Assembly (NCBI RefSeq): GCF_900110345.1
Contig: NZ_FODJ01000002.1
Span: forward strand, 264,049-328,048
Length of the DNA: 64,000 bases
Origin: Amphibacillus marinus
GTDB taxonomy: Bacteria > Bacillota > Bacilli > Bacillales > Amphibacillaceae
Direction of reading: 5' to 3'
A program made the position numbers and the translations under genes. Under the pieces are notes generated by a model that was not told the origin of the DNA, ran no database searches, and saw only the letters and a program-made list of their open reading frames with translations. This document shows positions 17,695-27,829 of this stretch, one piece after another (the stretch's first letter is position 1; each line of letters starts with the position of its first letter).

Positions 17695-17753
17695 AGGGCA
17701 TTTAACAGATGAATTGCTTATCTTTAATAGCAAAATCATGTTAATGCCCTTTT
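17695..17753 (-). terminator. Long-loop hairpin after the YxeA-like gene
   Basis: GGGCATTtAAC pairs with GTTAATGCCC across a loop of about 30 bases. It stands downstream of the last gene of the two-component/ABC cluster. T-rich flanks occur on both strands, so a terminator role is likely but the loop is unusually long. Confidence 0.5.
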
Positions 17754-17806
17754 ATTATTTGTCTTTCACATCAGCTAAGTAACCACGCTATTGTTTAAGT
17801 CACCGA

Positions 17807-18136
17807 CTAAAAGTTAACGCCACTTGGCAACTCTTCTTCGTCAATCGATTCCCACGATTCAGTATAGGCTCCTTTTGCCCAAACCTTTAAATACGTCCCT
17901 TTCTCTAAACGGACACTCGTCGTGAAGGTAACCCGTTTACTGTCACCCGCTACATTATAGCCTCTTAAACTATACTTGTAGCGCCCATCATCATCAGTTG
18001 GTTCATTGTCAATTTCAACATAGACATGCTCTTGTTCAATAAATGGATTAAAACGATCCAAACTCTCCCTAAACATCATAAAAGAAGCAATTAACAAACT
18101 ACACACAATGACAAACGCTATTAGTAATTTTTTCAT
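17807..18136 (-). CDS. yxeA: YxeA family protein
   Basis: A 109-residue exported or membrane-anchored protein with one N-terminal hydrophobic segment (residues 3-21) and a small beta-rich domain of the YxeA (DUF1093) family: YKYSLRGYNVAGDSKRVTFT, then KVWAKGAYTESWE. In Bacillus subtilis yxeA follows yxdLM. The same order here, 15 bases after the permease gene, supports the call. Its role is unknown; it is likely an accessory of the antimicrobial-peptide response. Start ATG with GAAAGGAAG. Confidence 0.8.
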   Translation of the reverse strand: MKKLLIAFVIVCSLLIASFMMFRESLDRFNPFIEQEHVYVEIDNEPTDDDGRYKYSLRGYNVAGDSKRVTFTTSVRLEKGTYLKVWAKGAYTESWESIDEEELPSGVNF

Positions 18137-18151
18137 TTTTTTTCTTCCTTT

Positions 18152-20074
18152 CTACATTGAGCTTTTAATGATTATGCGATAATAACGAATCGTGATGAAC
18201 GCAAAGATTAAATAAATGGCAGCATAAACGACCATGCCAATCATTGATGGTAAAACGATACTTGAAAGGACAATGACCGAGGCAACATTTAAAGCGAATA
18301 TTGCATGAATTAAACCAATTATTAATGGCAACACATAGACAAACAATTGCTTACGGACAATTCCTCTCATGATGTCCTTTAATTGGAAACCAAGCTGACG
18401 TAATGTCCGATAATGGGGCTGTTCCTGCTCCGCTTCAGTCATCTGCTTGAAGTATAAAATACTTCCTGTCGAAATAAGAAACACCAGCCCTAAAAATGCT
18501 GTAACAAAGATGAAGAGCCCTGACATTCTTAGTGACTCCCGGTATAAGCTATAAAAGTCAATTAAATACCCTTCTTCGCCTTCAACTAGCGAAGTATAGA
18601 TAGTCGAGGCACGTTCAAGATCATCTCTATTATCTAATTGAATGGTGGTAAAGCTTGTCACTTCAGTACCCTCATCAGCTTCTAACTGTTCACTTAAGCG
18701 CTCAAAAGTCCCTTCAGAGACAGCCATCTGCCGACCATAAAAGTTAATATTCATGGCATTGCCTACCGAAAAATGTGTGATTTGTAGCGGATCAGCATCC
18801 GTTTGGCCAGTATTCGTTATATACTGGGGGTATGATTCGGTTTCATCCATCCCTAGCATCACGTCATAGTAAATCGCTTCATTATCTGACGGTATTCCCC
18901 CATCGATTCCTGCTTGATTAAGTTGTTCAGCTGGCATGACCAACAGATGATACGACATTGTTGTTAAAGCATCCTGTTCATTTGCAATTTCCCCAGTAAA
19001 CCTAAGACCTTCAATACGCTGATCAGTATAGGAAATACCTTCAGCTTCAAGTTCAGTTTTAAACGCTTGTGCATAATCTTCCATCATTTCAAAGGCGAAA
19101 TCATGTGGCATTGACAGACGCGTGTCCGCTTCCGCTGAATAATACAAAGAATACGATAGAGACACCATTGTTATTGTCATGGCAGATAGCACGGTTATTA
19201 ACGTAAGCGAATTGGCATTACCTTTTAGACGGTGCATAAGTGGAGCAATTGATAATCCATTTACAATCCCTAGATGACCATTCTTCGCTTGTCTAAATCG
19301 ATAAAGGAAATAACCTATCGTTGTTCGAAAAACAAGATATGTTCCTAATATAGTCGAGAACAGTATGGTTAACATATTGACAAACAGTTGATCCAAATCG
19401 TTGAGCATCGTTGTTGATAGATAATAACCTAACCCAATCAGTCCAATCCCTAGGATAGCCATAAGCCCCGAAATAAGTGGCTTCTCTACTTTCAGGATAT
19501 CGGATTGCTTCTCTGCATGAAATAATTGCATTAATGTACTTCGAAATACGGTCATGACAATTTGAACAGAGATTAGGATAATTAAAACCACAAAAACAAA
19601 TACAGTTTGCAGGGTAGCAGTCAATGAAAAAGTGAGACCTAGCACACTATCAATTTCAATTAAATTTAAGAGAACCATTAAAAACAAGCGAGAAAATAAG
19701 CTACCAAACACAATTCCCAACACTAATGCCCCACCACTAAGCACTAAGTTCTCAATTATAAGAAAGCGTGCTACCCAAGATTTAGAGAGACCGATCAGTT
19801 GATATAATCCAACCTCTTGACTACGGCGCCTTAGGAAAATTCGACTGGCATAAATGGTGAATATTGCGGTTATTGTCATTAACAATATTCCTGCAACACT
19901 AAAAACAGTTGAGAAACTCTGACTTCCTCCTGCCACTTCTACAATTGAGGGATCATGTTGCAGTGTCGCAAAAATAAAGTAAAGGCTTATACTAAATATG
20001 AGCGAGAAAAAGTAGAGGTGATACAGTTTAATATTCTTTTTCATGCTTCTTAGAATGAGCTTTCTCGTTGTCAT
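18152..20074 (-). CDS. yxdM: BceB/YxdM-type ABC transporter permease
   Basis: A 640-residue permease with ten predicted membrane segments: one at the N-terminus, then FtsX-like groups. A large extracellular loop of about 200 residues (about 310-510) lies between segments 7 and 8. This is the layout of BceB-type detoxification permeases that recognise peptide antibiotics or lipid-II-cycle targets and activate a cognate kinase. It overlaps the ATPase gene by four bases (ATGA). Gene order matches yxdJKLM-yxeA, whose B. subtilis kinase responds to the peptide LL-37. The inducer here is unknown. Confidence 0.85.
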   Translation of the reverse strand: MTTRKLILRSMKKNIKLYHLYFFSLIFSISLYFIFATLQHDPSIVEVAGGSQSFSTVFSVAGILLMTITAIFTIYASRIFLRRRSQEVGLYQLIGLSKSWVARFLIIENLVLSGGALVLGIVFGSLFSRLFLMVLLNLIEIDSVLGLTFSLTATLQTVFVFVVLIILISVQIVMTVFRSTLMQLFHAEKQSDILKVEKPLISGLMAILGIGLIGLGYYLSTTMLNDLDQLFVNMLTILFSTILGTYLVFRTTIGYFLYRFRQAKNGHLGIVNGLSIAPLMHRLKGNANSLTLITVLSAMTITMVSLSYSLYYSAEADTRLSMPHDFAFEMMEDYAQAFKTELEAEGISYTDQRIEGLRFTGEIANEQDALTTMSYHLLVMPAEQLNQAGIDGGIPSDNEAIYYDVMLGMDETESYPQYITNTGQTDADPLQITHFSVGNAMNINFYGRQMAVSEGTFERLSEQLEADEGTEVTSFTTIQLDNRDDLERASTIYTSLVEGEEGYLIDFYSLYRESLRMSGLFIFVTAFLGLVFLISTGSILYFKQMTEAEQEQPHYRTLRQLGFQLKDIMRGIVRKQLFVYVLPLIIGLIHAIFALNVASVIVLSSIVLPSMIGMVVYAAIYLIFAFITIRYYRIIIKSSM

Positions 20075-20847
20075 GACTGACCGCCTCCACCTAGTACAGC
20101 CTGCACATCCATAATTTCTTTGAAAAATACTTCACGTGTTTTTTCACCACGATATAACTCCGAGTAAATCTTTCCATCCTTTAGGAAAACAACACGGTTG
20201 CAATAGCTAGAGGCAACAGGATCGTGTGTGACCATCACAATTGTTGCGCTTTGTTTCTCATTAAGCGTTTTTAGGTTCTCCAATAATAATGAGGCAGCTT
20301 TTGAGTCTAGTGCACCTGTTGGTTCATCGGCGAATACAATAGCAGGTTCGTGGATAAGTGCTCGTGCTACAGCTGTACGCTGCTTTTGTCCACCTGAAAT
20401 TTCTACCGGATACTTACTTGCAAGCTCTGTGATCCCTAAGATACTTGCCAAGTTTTGAAAAGCTTGCTCTGCATCTCGTTCGCTTAGCTTTCCCAACGAA
20501 ATAGGGAGTAAAATATTCTCTTTAACCGTTAAAGTATCAAGTAAGTTATAATCTTGGAAAATAAAACCAAGCTCTTTGCGACGAACATCGGAAAGCTCTC
20601 TATCCTTTAATTTTGAAATATCGTGTTTATTAATCTGAATCGTGCCACCTGTTGTTTTATCAATTGTTGCCAAAACATTTAACAACGTCGTTTTTCCAGA
20701 GCCAGACGGACCCATGACCCCGACAAATTCACCTTTGATAACATCGAAATCTAAACCCTTCAGTACTTGTTGTGTATTACCTCGTGTCCCATATGTTTTA
20801 TCTAAACCTCGAGCAATAAGCATTGGCTCAGCATTCGTTAACTTCAT
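20071..20847 (-). CDS. yxdL: BceA/YxdL-type ABC transporter ATP-binding protein
   Basis: A 258-residue ATPase of the MacB/BceA class. Walker A is GPSGSGKTT (about residues 45-53), the signature [10 protein letters not shown] and Walker [14 protein letters not shown]. It pairs with the large permease just downstream. It has its own promoter region: a TATAAT at 20881-20886 on the minus strand and an inverted repeat further upstream suggest activation by the adjacent response regulator. Start ATG with AGGAGAGGAG. Confidence 0.87.
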   Translation of the reverse strand: MKLTNAEPMLIARGLDKTYGTRGNTQQVLKGLDFDVIKGEFVGVMGPSGSGKTTLLNVLATIDKTTGGTIQINKHDISKLKDRELSDVRRKELGFIFQDYNLLDTLTVKENILLPISLGKLSERDAEQAFQNLASILGITELASKYPVEISGGQKQRTAVARALIHEPAIVFADEPTGALDSKAASLLLENLKTLNEKQSATIVMVTHDPVASSYCNRVVFLKDGKIYSELYRGEKTREVFFKEIMDVQAVLGGGGQS

Positions 20848-20880
20848 TATCTTGTGCTCCTCTCCTAACGATCTATCACT

Positions 20881-20955
20881 ATTATAAATTGATCCATCCT
20901 AGTTAGTCGCTTCTTTTAGCTGACAAAAGTTAATCTTAATGTGATATTTTTGTCA
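20881..20955 (-). promoter_or_regulatory. Promoter with candidate response-regulator site for the BceAB-like transporter
   Basis: On the minus strand a -10 TATAAT (20881-20886) lacks a good -35. About 60 bases upstream of the expected start is an inverted repeat: TGACAAAA at 20921-20928 and TTTTGTCA at 20948-20955. A weak -35 plus an upstream dyad is the pattern of promoters activated by BceR-type regulators. Confidence 0.55.
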
Positions 20956-20960
20956 CTTTG

Positions 20961-21000
20961 GCAAAAAAAAAGCGAAGACCGTTAACAAGATCCCGCTGTT
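20961..21000 (-). terminator. Terminator between histidine kinase and transporter genes
   Basis: Right after the kinase stop codon the minus strand carries an AGCG...CGCT hairpin followed by nine T. It separates a regulatory transcript (response regulator and kinase) from the transporter transcript, which has its own promoter. Confidence 0.65.
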
Positions 21001-22052
21001 TAATGCGTCGATGAAGCTAATGTATGCCGCTTAATGCCTAGATCATCCTCTTCTACAGGAAAGAGCATGGTCAGGGTTGCCCCGCTGTTATCACCAGCTG
21101 TTGCACTTAAGTCAATATGTAATTTGGCCGCAATCTCTTTCGCTAGATAAAGGCCCAGGCCCGTTGCTGCGTTCTTTACACGACCATTTCCGCCGGTAAA
21201 ACCTTTATCGAAGATTCTAGGTAGATCATGCACCTTAATACCAGGTCCTTCATCCTTAACTTGAACCATCACGGCATGATTGTCAGTTCGTTTAATAATA
21301 ATTTCGATAACACCAGCTGCTGGACTATAATTAATGGCATTAGTCAGCAGTTGTCTAATGATAAAACGGCACCATTTTTTATCCGTTAAAACTTCACCTT
21401 CAACCTCTGGCTTAAGATCCACTGCTATGTTCTTTTCCATAAACCAAACCGACAAATCACGAATCTCTTCTTTTAGAACGTGCTCAAGCGGTAACGTTTC
21501 AATAAGAAAGTCAGATTCCATGGTTGGTAATCGTTCAATATATAATTGTCGGTCAATTAGCAGGTGAAGGCGTAGCCAGGACACTTCAAGTTTTTGCGCA
21601 AGCAACTGGTCACGATTTTGATCAATGGCTATCTTCATTGCGGTCAAGGGCGTTTTAAGTTCATGGACCCACGCCGCTAAGTAATCACTTTCATTTAACT
21701 GCATTCGTTTAATCTGATTCAATCGACTACGATAAAGCTGTTCTAATTCAACCAATAATTGATAGGTAAATTGATCAAGATCCTGAGTCTGACTTTCAGA
21801 TAACGTTTCTAGCCAATCTTCATTAAATCCTAATAAACTCTGCTGCAATTGTTGCAAAAATTGCGTCTCCTTTTTATAGCGCCAGCCAAAAAACACACTA
21901 AAAATAACCAGAAACAGACCATTTAAATAAATAATGGATACTGGATTTAACGTAAAACCAGCATCAAATAACAGAATGATATTAGTGAGTAAAAGTAAGC
22001 CAATAATAAGTGCCAGCCAGCTTTTTTTATCGATTACATATCTTAAAAACAA
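21000..22052 (-). CDS. yxdK: BceS/YxdK-type intramembrane-sensing histidine kinase
   Basis: About 350 residues. Two closely spaced N-terminal membrane segments have almost no extracellular loop, the mark of intramembrane-sensing kinases that detect their stimulus through a BceAB-type transporter. The phospho-accepting His lies in WVHELKTPLTA. ATP-binding boxes follow: LTNAINYSP (N box), KDEGPGI (G1) and ATGLGLYLAKEIA (G2). I place the start at a TTG (22052) preceded by GGAGGA at good spacing; an ATG 18 bases upstream would read through that ribosome site. Confidence 0.83.
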   Translation of the reverse strand: MFLRYVIDKKSWLALIIGLLLLTNIILLFDAGFTLNPVSIIYLNGLFLVIFSVFFGWRYKKETQFLQQLQQSLLGFNEDWLETLSESQTQDLDQFTYQLLVELEQLYRSRLNQIKRMQLNESDYLAAWVHELKTPLTAMKIAIDQNRDQLLAQKLEVSWLRLHLLIDRQLYIERLPTMESDFLIETLPLEHVLKEEIRDLSVWFMEKNIAVDLKPEVEGEVLTDKKWCRFIIRQLLTNAINYSPAAGVIEIIIKRTDNHAVMVQVKDEGPGIKVHDLPRIFDKGFTGGNGRVKNAATGLGLYLAKEIAAKLHIDLSATAGDNSGATLTMLFPVEEDDLGIKRHTLASSTH

Positions 22053-22075
22053 CGATACTCCTCCGTTCATGAGTG

Positions 22076-22759
22076 TTATAAGCTAATTGCCATATAACCT
22101 AATCCCTTCTTCGTTACAATGGCTGTAGCAAGTCCGATCTGTTCGAGTTTCTGCCTTAATCTTGTGATATTCGCCGTTAACGTATTGTCATTAATATACT
22201 GGTCATCTTCCCAGAGCATACGCATTATTTCATGACGCGAAACAACGTTATTATTTGCTTTAACTAATTGGGCCAACATTAAGAACTCATTCTTTGTTAG
22301 CTCAATCTCCTGCTCATCCTTTCGAATCACACACCTCTTTAGATCAATTAAAGCCTTGTTCCATTCAATTAACTCGGAACCACCTTCTTCATAGGCATAG
22401 GTTCGGCGAAGAATTGCTTGTATTTTTGCAACGAGAACACCCATATTAAAGGGCTTTTGAATGTAATCATCTGCTCCCATATTCATCGCCATGATCATAT
22501 CCATTGGATGATCCCTAGAGGATAGAAACACAACTGGAACTTTAGATACAGCTCGAATTTCACGACACCAATGGAATCCGTCATATTTAGGTAATTGGAT
22601 GTCTAAAATAACAAGATGCGGTTCATTGTTAATAAAATCCTCCATAACCGCTTCAAAGTTTGCAGGACATGATACTGTAAATGACCAATTGCTTAGACTT
22701 TCTTCCAGTTCTGCATAGAGATGCTGATCATCTTCCACGATATAGATATTCATCTTCAT
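22076..22759 (-). CDS. yxdJ: OmpR-family response regulator, BceR/YxdJ type
   Basis: A 227-residue regulator. The receiver domain has EDD near residue 9, the phosphorylation Asp in VILDIQLP and the switch Lys in YIQKPF. A C-terminal winged helix is of the Trans_reg_C type. It is the first gene of the cluster, 23 bases before the kinase start. By analogy with yxdJ it should activate the transporter promoter about 1.2 kb downstream. Start ATG with GAGGTGA. Confidence 0.87.
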   Translation of the reverse strand: MKMNIYIVEDDQHLYAELEESLSNWSFTVSCPANFEAVMEDFINNEPHLVILDIQLPKYDGFHWCREIRAVSKVPVVFLSSRDHPMDMIMAMNMGADDYIQKPFNMGVLVAKIQAILRRTYAYEEGGSELIEWNKALIDLKRCVIRKDEQEIELTKNEFLMLAQLVKANNNVVSRHEIMRMLWEDDQYINDNTLTANITRLRQKLEQIGLATAIVTKKGLGYMAISL

Positions 22760-22946
22760 GATTCACCTCATATCTTTTTTAGGTCCGATTTATATTGATA
22801 TCTTACCTGTTTTTTATCCTTTTTTAAAGTCTGCTGTTCTTACCTACTTTAAGAGATAAGGACTATAGTAACACGTTAAACCCGTTATATACTTTTTCAA
22901 CCAGTTAGTAGGTAATAATTATTACAAATAAATAACTATGCTTTAT

Positions 22947-22973
22947 TAATTTTTTGTATAAATGTGTCGATAA
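22947..22973 (+). promoter_or_regulatory. Sigma-D-like promoter of the chemoreceptor gene
   Basis: TAAT, 15 bases, then GTCGATAA (22966-22973). The Bacillus motility sigma factor recognises TAAA-N15-GCCGATAT. It lies about 35 bases before the start codon of a chemotaxis receptor, the expected class of target. One mismatch is present in each element. Confidence 0.6.
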
Positions 22974-23008
22974 AGAATATATAAACGTATAGAAAGTAGG
23001 AAAAAAGG

Positions 23009-24757
23009 ATGAACAAATTTAAAAAGGCTCTTCAATCCGTTTCGACTAAATTAATGCTTATGGTTATTAGCATTATTTTAATTATTGGCGCATTAATTGG
23101 AGCAGGAGGTTATTACATTGCTAGAGGCCAACTTATCGAGGCTGGACAGAGAGATTTAAAAAGTATTGTTGACGGTTCAATAGCTGTTTTAACTATTCTT
23201 GATCAACAGGTCAGAACTGGGGAATTGTCCCTAACAGAAGCACAAGATCAAGCCCGTTTCATGGTGAATGGTCCTGAGACAGATGGAACCTTTGATTTCT
23301 TACAATCCAACTTTTCTTACAAACAAGAAGGCTATCTATTAGCTTACGATTCAGATTATGTGTTACAGGTTCACCCCTCTCGCTTAGGACAAGCACCTAG
23401 GGATGAACAGAATCGACAAAATCGGGCAATGATGATTGATGCTGGAAAAGCTGAAACCCTTACTGATCATTATGTTATCTACTCAGACCAACAGGAAGAT
23501 GGCTCATACCGAGATAAAGTGGCCTACATGCAACATTTCGATCCATGGGATTGGTCAATAGGAATGGCTGTATTTCAGGATGAGTTTTACGAAGAGCTCC
23601 ATACGTTAAGCATTTTTATTGCAACAGTAACGTTTGCTCTTGTCATCCTAAGTGGGCTAGTCTTTTATCTGCTTACGAGACGAAAAATAAAATTACTAAA
23701 GGCTGTCACGAGTGCAGCAAACCAGATCTCACAAGGTCATATTTATGAAACCAATTTAGCAGAAGATGCTGATGAAATTGGACAGCTATCAACAGCCTTC
23801 AACAAGATGTCTCAGCAATTAAAAGCACTTGTTACAAATGTTCAGCACACTAGCACTCAGCTACTTGATTCGGCAACAGATTTATCTGCAATATCTGAGG
23901 AGAGTGCAGCAAGCAGTGAAGAAGTAGGGCAAGCCATGAATGAAATCGCTGGTGGCACTCAGGACCAAGCAAATGATCTTGAAGACGTAAATACCCGTGT
24001 AGAATCATTAACACAAGCACTCGATGCGATGTTTAATTACCATCAGCAAATGAACGCAATGGCTCAAAAAACCGCAACGGCATCTCAAGACGGGAGTAAC
24101 ATTATTAATAAACTTCAGCGATCAAATGCGCAATCGCTTAGTGCTAATGAGGAAATAAGCCATGACATTGGTGGTCTAAGTCACAAAGTAGAAGAGATTA
24201 CTAAGGTTATTGAAACCATCGAAAACATTGCTGAAGAAACAAATTTATTAGCACTGAATGCTAGTATTGAAGCAGCTCGAGCCGGTGAACATGGTCGAGG
24301 GTTTTCAGTTGTTGCTGAGGAAATTCGCAAGCTTGCTGAACAATCCAAAAGTGCTACCCATCATGTCCATGACGTTGTTGCTGCAATTATAAATGAAACA
24401 TCCAAAACTGTTAAAACTGTTGAATCAACGATGCACACAACTAAAGCACTAGATGCTGATGTCATTGAAACGAAAGACCGATTTGATCAGCTATCTCACT
24501 CCATTGAAGCAATAGTGGAAACCTTAACAGCCTCACAGCAAGAAATGAACCAAATTAAGGAGCACAACCAAGAAATGCGGGTAGCCATTGAGGGTGCATC
24601 GAGCGTAGCCGAAGAAACCGCAGCTTCAGTTGAAGAAATCACCTCAACAGTTGATGAACAAGTACGCGTTATTGATAATGTCGCAAAATCAGCTGAGCAA
24701 TTAACTCAATTGAACCAGGAATTAACACAATTGCTGCAAGCATATCACGTTGAGTAA
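23009..24757 (+). CDS. Methyl-accepting chemotaxis protein with Cache sensor
   Basis: A 582-residue transmembrane receptor with membrane segments at about 14-37 and 198-222. The single Cache-type extracellular domain between them contains [17 protein letters not shown] and [15 protein letters not shown] linker follows, then a long coiled-coil signalling domain whose hairpin tip reads [20 protein letters not shown]. It sends ligand occupancy to the CheA/CheW kinase complex. The ligand is unknown. A sigma-D-like promoter precedes it and a strong terminator follows, so it is a single-gene unit of the motility regulon. Confidence 0.92.
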   Translation: MNKFKKALQSVSTKLMLMVISIILIIGALIGAGGYYIARGQLIEAGQRDLKSIVDGSIAVLTILDQQVRTGELSLTEAQDQARFMVNGPETDGTFDFLQSNFSYKQEGYLLAYDSDYVLQVHPSRLGQAPRDEQNRQNRAMMIDAGKAETLTDHYVIYSDQQEDGSYRDKVAYMQHFDPWDWSIGMAVFQDEFYEELHTLSIFIATVTFALVILSGLVFYLLTRRKIKLLKAVTSAANQISQGHIYETNLAEDADEIGQLSTAFNKMSQQLKALVTNVQHTSTQLLDSATDLSAISEESAASSEEVGQAMNEIAGGTQDQANDLEDVNTRVESLTQALDAMFNYHQQMNAMAQKTATASQDGSNIINKLQRSNAQSLSANEEISHDIGGLSHKVEEITKVIETIENIAEETNLLALNASIEAARAGEHGRGFSVVAEEIRKLAEQSKSATHHVHDVVAAIINETSKTVKTVESTMHTTKALDADVIETKDRFDQLSHSIEAIVETLTASQQEMNQIKEHNQEMRVAIEGASSVAEETAASVEEITSTVDEQVRVIDNVAKSAEQLTQLNQELTQLLQAYHVE

Positions 24758-24778
24758 TAGTTATTACTATTCTTTTTA

Positions 24779-24813
24779 AACAGGATCACCACTTTACATA
24801 GGGTGATCCTGTT
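24779..24813 (+). terminator. Intrinsic terminator of the chemoreceptor gene
   Basis: Twelve-base arms AACAGGATCACC/GGTGATCCTGTT with an eleven-base loop, followed by TATTTT. It lies 22 bases past the stop codon. Confidence 0.85.
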
Positions 24814-24980
24814 TATTTTCGCTGCTAGTTAACGTAGCGCGTATAACTACAATTGTATTCGCCCTGATTATCTGCCATCTTAACCTTTCCCTTCATTTTT
24901 AAAGATGTTTCATATCGTTGCAGGCGAGATTAACTCAAACATCCTTAAGCATAATTTTTAAATTTAATTAATTTTTCATT

Positions 24981-25035
24981 TGACATATTCACCAAACAGG
25001 CATATGATCTAATTAAAAGTTTCCTTAGGTAAACA
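24981..25035 (+). promoter_or_regulatory. Promoter and MntR-type operator of the manganese transporter operon
   Basis: TTGACA (24981-24986), 17 bases, TATGAT (25004-25009): an almost ideal sigma-A promoter. At the expected transcription start lies GTTTCCTTAGGTAAAC (25020-25035). Its complement, TTTACCTAAGGAAAC, differs by only two bases from the Bacillus MntR box TTTGCCTTAAGGAAAC. Repression by manganese-loaded MntR is the natural reading and agrees with the transporter type. Confidence 0.8.
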
Positions 25036-25092
25036 TTTTTACTATAGGTTAAAAAATGTGTCTTATAGAAATAAAATTAGGGGATGGAAATA

Positions 25093-25836
25093 ATGATAAC
25101 AGTTAAGGATTTATATGTGTCCTACCAAGGGACTGAAGCTATTCAAAATGTCTCTTTTCAAGTAAACACAGGGCAATTAGTTGGTATTATTGGTCCTAAT
25201 GGTGCCGGGAAATCAACACTGCTTAAGGCATTACTTGGTTTAGTTCCGATTGATCGTGGTGAAATAACGATTAATAACAAGCCACTTAAACAGATACGTC
25301 GGAACATTGCCTATGTGCCACAGCGTAATATAATTGATTGGGATTTCCCAATTACTGTTCTGGATACCGTTGTAATGGGGAATTTTCCAAACTTGACCTT
25401 ATTCAAGCGCCCCTCCAAACAGCAAAAAGCCTTTGCCCTTTCGTGCTTAGAAAAGGTGCAAATGGCGGACTTAAGACATCGCCAGATAAGTGAGCTGTCA
25501 GGCGGCCAGCAGCAACGCGTTTTCTTAGCTAGAGCCTTAACGCAAAATCCAGATTTCTTCTTTTTAGATGAACCATTTGTCGGGATTGATGCAGCTAGTG
25601 AGGCGCTTATGATTAAATTGCTGCACGAGCAATCGACTCAAGGGAAAACCATCCTTATCGTGCATCATGATTTAAGCAAACTAAACAGCTATTTTGATCA
25701 GATTATTTTGCTAAATAAAGCCTTAATTAGCTATGGAGCTCCTAGAGAAACTGCAACAGCAAAGCATATGAATCAAGCTTATAATGGTCAGCTTGCATTC
25801 TGGTCAGAAAGCGGTGAATCAAATGAAGCTTATTAA
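25093..25836 (+). CDS. mntB: Manganese ABC transporter ATP-binding protein
   Basis: About 247 residues: ATPase of a metal-ion importer of the MntABC/PsaABC/ZnuABC class. Walker A is GPNGAGKST, the signature LSGGQQQRV and Walker B FFLDEPFVGID. The motif IDWDFPITVLD is typical of manganese/iron-type ATPases in this class. I chose the ATG at 25093 because AGGGG lies nine bases upstream; an ATG at 25084 overlaps that site. First gene of a three-gene operon preceded by an MntR-type box. Its end overlaps the permease start by 14 bases. Confidence 0.87.
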   Translation: MITVKDLYVSYQGTEAIQNVSFQVNTGQLVGIIGPNGAGKSTLLKALLGLVPIDRGEITINNKPLKQIRRNIAYVPQRNIIDWDFPITVLDTVVMGNFPNLTLFKRPSKQQKAFALSCLEKVQMADLRHRQISELSGGQQQRVFLARALTQNPDFFFLDEPFVGIDAASEALMIKLLHEQSTQGKTILIVHHDLSKLNSYFDQIILLNKALISYGAPRETATAKHMNQAYNGQLAFWSESGESNEAY

Positions 25837-26698
25837 TTTTTACTATGCAATTTTTGAATATGAATTTTTACAACGGGCGCTCCTTACCTCAATTATGGTT
25901 GGAATTATTTGCGGTGTAATTGGTTGTTTTATTATTTTGCGGGGGATGTCTTTAATGGGTGATGCAATTTCTCACGCAGTGTTGCCAGGTGTTGCATTGT
26001 CCTACCTACTTGGCATCAATATTTTCTACGGAGCTGTTATTACCGGCATGCTAACAGCAATTGGGATTGGCTTCATCAACCAAAATAGTCGGATTAAAAG
26101 TGACACTTCAATTGGCATTATGTTTTCGTTTGCCTTTGCAGTTGGAATCATTTTTATTACCTTGTTACAGAGTAGCTCTGACCTTTATCATATTTTATTT
26201 GGTAATGTGCTAGCTGTCCCAAAATCAGAACTGCTGATGACGTTAATGGTCATGATTATCGTGCTATTGCTAGTCTATCTATTTTTCAAGGAGTTACTCA
26301 TTACCAGCTTTGATCCAACAATGGCAGCAGCTTATGGGTTACCTAATCGACTTATTCACTATCTGCTCATGACCTTACTTACCATGTCAACCGTCGCATC
26401 ACTTCAGACAGTAGGAATTGTATTAGTCGTCGCTATGTTAATTACACCGGCAGCAACAGCCTATCTGTTAACAAACAAACTTTCAATCATGTTGTTTCTT
26501 TCAGCGGGGGTCGGGATTATCTCATCAGTGATTGGGTTGTATTTTAGCTTTAGTTATAACCTAGCCTCTGGTCCAACAATTGTTGTAGTAGCAAGTATTC
26601 TGTTCGCATTAGCCTTCTTGTTGTCACCAAAGCATGGTTTTGTTTTTCGCAAAATAAACGCACGAAGAAAACGCTTGGCATTTATACAATCAAAATAA
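25823..26698 (+). CDS. mntC: Manganese ABC transporter permease
   Basis: About 291 residues with eight or nine membrane segments. It belongs to the ABC-3 (ZnuB/MntC) family and includes the characteristic GDAISHAVLPGVALSYLLG stretch near residues 45-65. It forms the membrane channel for Mn(II). A longer frame from 25784 is rejected: the ATG at 25823 has a ribosome-like AAGCGGTGA and gives the usual N-terminus. It is translationally coupled to the ATPase gene and 16 bases before the binding-protein gene. Confidence 0.87.
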   Translation: MKLINFYYAIFEYEFLQRALLTSIMVGIICGVIGCFIILRGMSLMGDAISHAVLPGVALSYLLGINIFYGAVITGMLTAIGIGFINQNSRIKSDTSIGIMFSFAFAVGIIFITLLQSSSDLYHILFGNVLAVPKSELLMTLMVMIIVLLLVYLFFKELLITSFDPTMAAAYGLPNRLIHYLLMTLLTMSTVASLQTVGIVLVVAMLITPAATAYLLTNKLSIMLFLSAGVGIISSVIGLYFSFSYNLASGPTIVVVASILFALAFLLSPKHGFVFRKINARRKRLAFIQSK

Positions 26699-26714
26699 AA
26701 AGGGGAGATTTTCT

Positions 26715-27638
26715 ATGAAGAAGTTCATATTAATTCTAGGGTTTATACTAATTTTTGCATTAATTGGGTGTAATAGTAACAATGACGATGAGGCAGATAT
26801 CACACTCTCGATTGTCACAACGTATTCAATTATTTACGATATAACATCTAATATTGTTGGGGAGCAAGCTGAGGTGCACAGCATGGTGCCAATCGGATCA
26901 GATCCCCACGAATATGATCCTCTGCCTGAGGATATTGCAAAAACGACAGATGCCGATCTTGTTTTTTATAACGGGTTAAATCTTGAGGAAGGCAATAGCT
27001 GGTTTAACCGCCTATTAGATGTTACAGGAAAACTAGATGATGAATCTTCTGTCTTTCGAGTAAGTGACGGGGTTGAAGCCATCTACCTTGAAACTGCTGG
27101 ACTTGAACAAGACGAAGATCCGCATGCCTGGCTAGATGTCACCAATGCGATTATCTATGCAGAAAACATCAGGGATGCGTTAATTGAGACTGATCCAGAC
27201 AATAGCGAGATCTATCAGGCAAATGCTGATGAATACATTGAGCAGCTTAAGGCGCTTGATCAAGAAATTGCTGAGGCAATTGCATCCATTGATCAACAGA
27301 GCCGTCATCTAGTTACAAGCGAGGGTGCATTTAAGTACTTTGGTATTGCTTATAATATTAACACTGGTTACATCTGGGAAATCAACTCTGAAACAGAGGG
27401 CTCACCACAACAAATGCGTGATGCTATTGACTTTATTCGTGAAAATCAAGTAAATGCACTATTCGTTGAAACGAGTATTGACCCAAGGAGTATGGATACA
27501 TTGGCCTCTGAAACAGGTGTACCAATTAGTGCGGAGCTCTACACAGATTCATTAGGTGAATCAGGCTCAGAAGGTGATACCTATATAAAAATGATGCGCA
27601 CCAATACAACGCGTATTGTTGAGGGTCTTAGTCAGTAA
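26715..27638 (+). CDS. mntA: Manganese-binding lipoprotein of ABC transporter
   Basis: A 307-residue cluster A-I solute-binding lipoprotein. The signal peptide ends in the lipobox ALIGC, with Cys19 for lipid anchoring. Metal ligands expected from PsaA/MntC are visible: His in SDPHEYDP, His in EDPHAWLD, Glu in TSEGAFKYF and Asp in YTDSLGE. A Glu at the third site, not His, and no His-rich loop favour manganese over zinc. It delivers the metal to the permease encoded just upstream. Start ATG with AGGGGAG. A terminator lies about 145 bases downstream. Confidence 0.9.
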   Translation: MKKFILILGFILIFALIGCNSNNDDEADITLSIVTTYSIIYDITSNIVGEQAEVHSMVPIGSDPHEYDPLPEDIAKTTDADLVFYNGLNLEEGNSWFNRLLDVTGKLDDESSVFRVSDGVEAIYLETAGLEQDEDPHAWLDVTNAIIYAENIRDALIETDPDNSEIYQANADEYIEQLKALDQEIAEAIASIDQQSRHLVTSEGAFKYFGIAYNINTGYIWEINSETEGSPQQMRDAIDFIRENQVNALFVETSIDPRSMDTLASETGVPISAELYTDSLGESGSEGDTYIKMMRTNTTRIVEGLSQ

Positions 27639-27783
27639 TCATTTTTAATGACGATGACTTTCTAACCTTTACAGTTCTTGCGTAAATTTTACAAACAGAT
27701 CCTACTGAGATTACAAAGGTTATTGATCTGATTATTTCAAATCCATGAATTAATCAATAATCAACATCGGTTTGACCATAGCA

Positions 27784-27814
27784 TTAGGGCATCGCTAGAA
27801 ATGCGATGCCCTAA
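27784..27814. terminator. Bidirectional terminator
   Basis: A perfect 12-base stem, TTAGGGCATCGC with its complement, and a seven-base loop are followed by TTTTTTT on the plus strand. It lies between the convergent manganese operon and the LprI-like lipoprotein gene. Confidence 0.85.
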
Positions 27815-27829
27815 CTTTTTTTCATAAAG

